DNA from: Methylotenera_A sp031381645
Lineage (GTDB): Bacteria > Pseudomonadota > Gammaproteobacteria > Burkholderiales > Methylophilaceae
Assembly: GCA_031381645.1 (NCBI GenBank)
Contig: JANMYB010000039.1
Span: forward strand, 1-18,325
Length of the DNA stretch: 18,325 nucleotides
Direction: 5' to 3'
The position numbers and the translations under genes were made by a program. The notes beneath the pieces are model-generated. The model worked only from the letters and a program-made list of their open reading frames with translations. It searched no databases and had not been told where the DNA came from. Position 1 is the stretch's first letter; each line of letters starts with the position of its first letter. Shown in pieces: positions 14,837 to 18,325 of this stretch.

Positions 14837-15829
14837 ATGATGCAAACAGAACATAATAATAAAATCGGCGCCAATGCGGCGGCTAGCGTGACGGTGGATG
14901 AAGCCAGCGATGGGCAGCGCATTGATAACTTTCTCGCTAAAACGCTGAAAGGCGTGCCTAAAAGCCATATTTACCGCATTTTGCGCAGTGGCGAAGTGCG
15001 CGTGAATAAAGGCCGCATCGATGCCTCTTATAAGCTCATATTGGGCGATATTGTACGCGTGCCGCCTATTCGCGTTGCAGCAAACGATAGAGAAGTCACC
15101 AATGCGCCCGCAACTTCTGTGCTAGAAAGCACGATTATTTTTGAGGATGAAGCGCTATTGGTGATTGATAAGCCTGCTGGATTCGCCGTGCATGGCGGCA
15201 GCGGTGTCAGTCGTGGCGTGATAGAGCAGCTGCGCTTAGAGCGCCCAAAAGCCAAATTTTTAGAGCTGGTGCATAGACTAGATCGCGATACTTCTGGCGT
15301 GTTGATGTTGGCAAAAAAGCGTGCGGCGCTGGTGGCTTTGCACGAGATGATTCGTAATAACCAAACCGATAAGCGTTATTTAATGCTAGTAGCTGGCGAG
15401 TGGACAGAAAAAAAGAAGCGCGTGACGCTAGATTTGCAAAAATACGTGCTGCCTAACGGCGAGCGGCGCGTGAATGTGGTCACCGACAAAAGCAAAGACA
15501 AGTATGGCGAGGCGCAAGTTTCTGAAACTATTTTTTACTTGAAACAAGCCTTTGTTGGTTTCACATTGTTAGAGGCGCAGCTGGTCACAGGTCGTACGCA
15601 CCAATTACGTGTGCAATTAGCCCATTTGGGCTTCCCCATTCTTGGTGATGACAAGTATGGCGATTTTGCAAACAATAAGAATTTGGCAAAAAAAGGTTTA
15701 AAACGTATGTTTTTACATTCTGCTGAAACAAACTTGCGACATCCTGTGTCTAGCGACAAGCTTAAATTGCTGGCGCCTTTGCCAGTAGAGTTGCAAAAAT
15801 TTATTGAAAAGTTAGAAAGAAAAAACTAA
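14837..15829 (+). CDS. rluC: 23S rRNA pseudouridine synthase, RluC/RluD family
   Basis: RluC makes pseudouridines in 23S rRNA (positions 955, 2504 and 2580 in E. coli). The 330-residue protein has an N-terminal S4 RNA-binding domain (about 20-75: DGQRIDNFL, IYRILRSGEVRVN), then the RluA-type catalytic domain with LLVIDKPAGFAVHGG, HRLDRDTSGVLMLAKK (catalytic Asp149) and GRTHQLRVQLAHLGFPILGDDKYG. The RNE/RLUC divergent arrangement supports RluC over RluD. ATGs at 14837 and 14840 are both possible, and no good ribosome-binding site precedes either. It heads a four-gene run with the HAD gene starting 5 nt after its stop. Confidence 0.92.
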   Translation: MMQTEHNNKIGANAAASVTVDEASDGQRIDNFLAKTLKGVPKSHIYRILRSGEVRVNKGRIDASYKLILGDIVRVPPIRVAANDREVTNAPATSVLESTIIFEDEALLVIDKPAGFAVHGGSGVSRGVIEQLRLERPKAKFLELVHRLDRDTSGVLMLAKKRAALVALHEMIRNNQTDKRYLMLVAGEWTEKKKRVTLDLQKYVLPNGERRVNVVTDKSKDKYGEAQVSETIFYLKQAFVGFTLLEAQLVTGRTHQLRVQLAHLGFPILGDDKYGDFANNKNLAKKGLKRMFLHSAETNLRHPVSSDKLKLLAPLPVELQKFIEKLERKN

Positions 15830-15834
15830 AAGTA

Positions 15835-16491
15835 ATGAGTAAACAATTTGATTTAATCGTGTGGGATTGGGACGGCACGCTAGCGGATTCGACTGGCATG
15901 ATTACCAAAGCCTTGGTAGATGCTGCCGAGCAAGTGGGTTTACCAAAATTAGACCCTGCTGCCGCGCGTAACATCATTGGGCTTGGCTTAAAAGAATCTA
16001 TTCATGCGCTGTTTGGTGATTTGCCGCCAGACTTAGCGCAAAAATTGGCTATGCAATACACCGCCAATTATTATGCGGGTGAGAGTGAAATCCCTTTATT
16101 TTCAGGCGCAAAAGAAACCATCGTTGAGTTGAATCGGCGTGGCTATAAACTGGCGGTGGCAACAGGCAAGGGCAGGCGCGGGTTGAATTTGGCGTTGCAA
16201 CATTGCGGACTGACCAATTACTTTCACGAAACGCGCACGGTGGATGAGTGTTTCTCAAAACCGCATCCACAGATGCTAGATGAGTTGATGGATATTTTAG
16301 TGACTACGCCAGAGCGCACATTGATGATTGGCGACACCAGTTACGATTTGCAAATGGCCAAAAACGCTAGCGTGCAGGCGGTGGCGGTGACATTTGGAGC
16401 GCAATCGCGTGAAAAATTAGACGGCTATAATCCGTTGGAAATGTTTCATCAATTTGACGATTTAAGCGGGTGGCTTTTGAAATATGCCTAA
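15835..16491 (+). CDS. HAD-superfamily hydrolase, phosphoglycolate-phosphatase-like
   Basis: This 218-residue cytoplasmic phosphatase has all four HAD motifs: WDWDGTLADS (nucleophile Asp11, acid Asp13), VATGKGRRG (motif II Thr), KPHPQML (motif III Lys) and MIGDTSYDLQMA (motif IV acids). The helical cap after motif I places it in subfamily IA, near Gph. Its substrate cannot be decided; phosphoglycolate is a guess from family resemblance. It lies 5 nt after rluC and overlaps the Rieske gene by 8 nt, so translation is probably coupled. Confidence 0.88.
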   Translation: MSKQFDLIVWDWDGTLADSTGMITKALVDAAEQVGLPKLDPAAARNIIGLGLKESIHALFGDLPPDLAQKLAMQYTANYYAGESEIPLFSGAKETIVELNRRGYKLAVATGKGRRGLNLALQHCGLTNYFHETRTVDECFSKPHPQMLDELMDILVTTPERTLMIGDTSYDLQMAKNASVQAVAVTFGAQSREKLDGYNPLEMFHQFDDLSGWLLKYA

Positions 16492-16852
16492 AAATATAAC
16501 TTTTGATAGCCATGCCTTGGTTGAGAAGTCCGTAGGTCTGCGCTTTGCGCTGCCCATGTTGGGCGAGTTCGCCACTGGTTTTGTGGTGCGCTATCACGGC
16601 AAGGCGCATGCTTATGTAAACCAGTGCGCGCATGTGCCAGTGGAGCTGGATTGGAATCAAGGTGAATTTTTTACTGTGGCGAAAGATTATTTAATTTGCG
16701 CCACCCACGGTGCACATTATCAGCCCGATACAGGCCATTGCGTGATGGGGCCTTGCAAAGGAAAAAACTTGCAGAGTTTGCCAGTAACGGAGCAAAATCA
16801 GCAAGTTACTATTCATCTAGATCAATTACATAAAGCAAATAGGAAAACTTAA
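16484..16852 (+). CDS. Rieske [2Fe-2S] ferredoxin-like protein
   Basis: This 122-residue soluble protein has the two Rieske cluster-binding boxes: C-x-H at Cys48/His50 (QCAHVP) and C-x2-H at Cys72/His75 (CATHGAHY). GHCVMGPCKG follows, which matches the usual loop after box two. There is no oxygenase catalytic domain and no membrane anchor, so it resembles stand-alone Rieske ferredoxins of unknown partner. The start overlaps the HAD gene (ATG within its last codons), and the next ATG follows its stop immediately. Its place between rluC/HAD and an S49 peptidase seems, from memory, to be common in betaproteobacteria, but gives no clear function. Confidence 0.9.
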   Translation: MPKNITFDSHALVEKSVGLRFALPMLGEFATGFVVRYHGKAHAYVNQCAHVPVELDWNQGEFFTVAKDYLICATHGAHYQPDTGHCVMGPCKGKNLQSLPVTEQNQQVTIHLDQLHKANRKT

Positions 16853-17800
16853 ATGGCAGAACAAGAAAACAATAACAATTGGCAACAACAAACCATCGAA
16901 AAGCTGGCGCTTTCTGGCTTAAAAGAGCAACAAACGGCAAGGCGTTGGGGCACTTTTTTTAAAGGACTCACTTTCGCCTATTTGTTCCTGTTATTAATTT
17001 TAGGTCTCGGTTTATGGGGCAATAAAGGCGGCTCTGGTCCGCATACGGCGTTAATCGATATCAACGGTGTAATTGAACCGGGTGGCGAGGTGAATGCAGA
17101 TTCCGTCATTACCAGCTTGAATGAAGCTTATGACAACACCCAAACCAAGGGCATTATTTTGCGCTTTAACACGCCAGGCGGTAGCCCAGTGCAGGCGGGT
17201 ATTATTAACGATGAAATCGTGCGCCAAAAAAAACTGCACCCAAAAATCCCCGTGTATGGCGTGGTGGAAGATATTTGCGCCTCTGGTGGCTATTATATTG
17301 CGGTGGCGACCGATAAAATCTATGTGGATAAGGGCAGCATCGTCGGCTCCATCGGCGTGTTGATGGATGGCTACGGCTTTACCGAAGTGATGAAAAAAGT
17401 GGGTGTAGAGCGCCGTTTATTAACTGCGGGCGAGAACAAAGCCATGTTAGATCCATTTTCGCCAGTGAATGAAAAACACAAAGCTTTCGCACAAACCATG
17501 CTCAATGAAATTCACGAGCAATTTAAAACCGTGGTGAGAAATGGTAGAGGAAATCGTCTAAAAGAAACGCCAGAAACTTTCAGCGGATTATTCTGGAGCG
17601 GAGAGCAAAGCATTAAGCTTGGCCTTGCCGATGCGCTGGGAAGCGCAGATTACGTCGCCCGCGAGGTGATTAAACAAGAAGAAATTGTCGATTACACCTA
17701 CCAAGAAACCGTGGTGGATCGCTTTGCTAAACGATTAGGTGCAAGCATGGCTAAAGCGATTGGGATTGATGCGCTAACAAAAGGCATTAGTTTAAGATAG
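16853..17800 (+). CDS. sppA: S49-family signal peptide peptidase (short SppA type)
   Basis: This 315-residue inner-membrane serine protease is expected to degrade cleaved signal peptides. One transmembrane segment (about 37-55, GLTFAYLFLLLILGLGLW) follows a short cytoplasmic N-terminus. The S49 domain shows IDINGVI, RFNTPGGSP, CASGGYYIA with nucleophile Ser144, GSIGVL, and AGENKAMLDPF with catalytic Lys196. It is the short form with a single protease domain, about half the length of E. coli SppA. The ATG follows the Rieske stop with no gap. A strong hairpin lies 15 nt after the stop. Confidence 0.92.
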   Translation: MAEQENNNNWQQQTIEKLALSGLKEQQTARRWGTFFKGLTFAYLFLLLILGLGLWGNKGGSGPHTALIDINGVIEPGGEVNADSVITSLNEAYDNTQTKGIILRFNTPGGSPVQAGIINDEIVRQKKLHPKIPVYGVVEDICASGGYYIAVATDKIYVDKGSIVGSIGVLMDGYGFTEVMKKVGVERRLLTAGENKAMLDPFSPVNEKHKAFAQTMLNEIHEQFKTVVRNGRGNRLKETPETFSGLFWSGEQSIKLGLADALGSADYVAREVIKQEEIVDYTYQETVVDRFAKRLGASMAKAIGIDALTKGISLR

Positions 17801-17814
17801 CAAAAGAACTGGAA

Positions 17815-17866
17815 ATAGATGCCCTGCAGACCAATATCCATGAGGGTTGCAGGGCATCTATTTTTA
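17815..17866 (+). terminator. Intrinsic terminator of the rluC-sppA operon
   Basis: A perfect 14-bp stem, ATAGATGCCCTGCA (17815-17828) with TGCAGGGCATCTAT (17848-17861), is followed by a TTTTT tract (17861-17865). The 19-nt loop contains the conserved repeat core. This is the clearest terminator in the window. On the opposite strand the stem is followed by TATTTCC, so it could also serve the convergent lipoprotein gene weakly. Confidence 0.85.
17822..17854 (+). repeat. Hairpin-loop repeat, copy 4 (best stem)
   Basis: This copy reads CCCTGCAGACCAATATCC and then ATGAGGGTTGCAGGG. It is the most complete member, with the stem described in the terminator entry. It serves as the reference for the family at 1687, 11698 and 14498. 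Confidence 0.7.
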
Positions 17867-17876
17867 TATTTAAAAA

Positions 17877-18095
17877 CTATTTGCCTACTTGGTTACCAAT
17901 AACACCACCTACGGCTGCGCCACCTACTGTACCTAGTGCACTGCCTCCAGTGAGCACTGCTCCACCGATTGCGCCGATACCAGCACCAATAGCAGTACTT
18001 TTATCGCGGGTGGACATGTTGCCACACGCGGTCATGCTTAATGCACAGGCTAAAGCTACTAAAGCGGTCAATTTTTTTGTAGTTAATATGTTCAT
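17877..18095 (-). CDS. Small glycine-zipper lipoprotein
   Basis: This 72-residue outer-membrane or periplasmic lipoprotein has a basic N-terminus (TKK), a hydrophobic core (LTALVALACALSM) and a lipobox MTAC, giving a lipidated Cys24. After a short linker, residues 34-70 are a glycine-zipper segment (AIGAGIGAIGGAV, then GTVGGAAVGGVIGNQVG), like OsmB/SlyB-type proteins. AGGAGA lies seven bases before the ATG, a strong ribosome-binding site. The family is often stress-induced, but the role here is unknown. It lies downstream of sodB on the same strand and is convergent with the sppA operon. Confidence 0.88.
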   Translation of the reverse strand: MNILTTKKLTALVALACALSMTACGNMSTRDKSTAIGAGIGAIGGAVLTGGSALGTVGGAAVGGVIGNQVGK

Positions 18096-18150
18096 TTGAG
18101 GTCTCCTAATTTATAAATAAGTTGCAACGCCGTTTGTGTTGCATATAGTT

Positions 18151-18179
18151 ATTATCTGCAGGTAAGACATCTCTTTGAA
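18151..18179 (-). promoter_or_regulatory. Candidate promoter of the glycine-zipper lipoprotein gene
   Basis: On the minus strand, TTCAAA (18179-18174) and GATAAT (18156-18151) are separated by exactly 17 nt. This gives a leader of about 50 nt. A small inverted repeat TGCAAC/GTTGCA (18123-18128, 18138-18143) lies within that leader. Consensus match only. Confidence 0.35.
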
Positions 18180-18200
18180 TAAGCATATAGCCGATTATGC

Positions 18201-18218
18201 TGTCAGATTAATCTGACA
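18201..18218. repeat. Perfect 18-bp palindrome after sodB
   Basis: TGTCAGATTAATCTGACA is fully self-complementary. It is flanked by an 8-bp direct repeat GATTATGC (18193-18200 and 18226-18233). It starts nine bases past the sodB stop. As RNA it could form a seven-pair hairpin with a TTAA loop, but no T-run follows, so it is as likely an operator as a terminator. Confidence 0.55.
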
Positions 18219-18227
18219 AATGTGGGA

Positions 18228-18325
18228 TTATGCTTTGAAATTTGATGCCACAAAGTCCCAATTAACAATATTCCAGTACTTTTCAATATAATCAGCACGC
18301 GCATTGCGGTAATCGACATAATAAG
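18228..18325 (-). CDS. sodB: Iron-type superoxide dismutase, C-terminal fragment
   Basis: The reading frame enters from the right edge on the minus strand and ends at TAA (18228-18230). The visible 32 residues, AYYVDYRNARADYIEKY then WNIVNWDFVASNFKA, are the conserved C-terminus of Fe/Mn superoxide dismutases. The wording DYRNARADYIEKYW and NWDFVASN favours the iron (SodB) branch. The metal ligands of the DxWEH motif lie just beyond the window edge. It converts superoxide to hydrogen peroxide and oxygen. Confidence 0.9.
   Translation of the reverse strand, partial: YYVDYRNARADYIEKYWNIVNWDFVASNFKA

Noticed and set aside
17881..18099. Plus-strand 72-codon frame opposite the lipoprotein gene
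   Set aside because: It mirrors the glycine-zipper repeat (Gly/Ala codons giving Pro/Ala on the other strand). The minus-strand gene has a signal peptide, a lipobox and a strong ribosome-binding site.

Overview
The window looks like ordinary chromosome from a betaproteobacterium. RNase E carries an Arg-rich and then Ala/Lys/Pro-rich tail, rluC, a HAD phosphatase, a Rieske protein and an S49 peptidase form one run, and base composition is moderate by eye. The protein set reminds me of Methylophilaceae (Methylotenera/Methylophilus type). That placement is inference from memory, not a search. No mobile element, CRISPR array, rRNA or tRNA was seen, and nearly all the DNA is coding.

Layout. (1) 1-1652, plus strand: the tail of rfbA, then rfbC and rfbD, the end of a dTDP-L-rhamnose operon. 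(2) 8983 down to 1768, minus strand: a tightly packed seven-gene run. It encodes an M48/STE24-type membrane protease, a small periplasmic cytochrome c, the ribosome-assembly GTPase RsgA, a histone-deacetylase-fold amidohydrolase, an HD-GYP protein, an EAL protein and QueD. Gaps are -1 to 24 nt. (3) 9072-9644, plus: orn, divergent from that run. (4) 11218-9758, minus: glgA with a TTG start, divergent from crcB (11296-11670, plus). (5) 14358-11815, minus: rne, with a long structured leader. (6) 14837-17800, plus: rluC, HAD phosphatase, Rieske protein and S49 peptidase, coupled or nearly so. (7) Minus strand to the end: a glycine-zipper lipoprotein and the C-terminus of an iron-type superoxide dismutase.

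How the genes fit together. The EAL and HD-GYP proteins point to cyclic-di-GMP turnover. Orn, the enzyme that clears the pGpG product of EAL enzymes, is encoded across the divergent gap at the head of the same cluster. The HD-GYP protein has Gln where the motif His should be, and the EAL protein has a degenerate GGDEF domain in front of a complete EAL domain. RNase E, Orn and RluC add an RNA-metabolism theme.

The most unusual non-coding signal is a family of four related elements of about 33 nt: 1687-1719, 11698-11727, 14498-14530 (inverted) and 17822-17854. The part around ATCCATG, which sits in the hairpin loop, is conserved, while the stems vary and mostly keep pairing. Three lie in convergent gene gaps where terminators belong, and the fourth lies in the rne leader. 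Other points of interest are a hairpin covering the rne ribosome-binding site, a terminator-like hairpin just before rluC, and a perfect extended -10 box placed so that queD could be leaderless.
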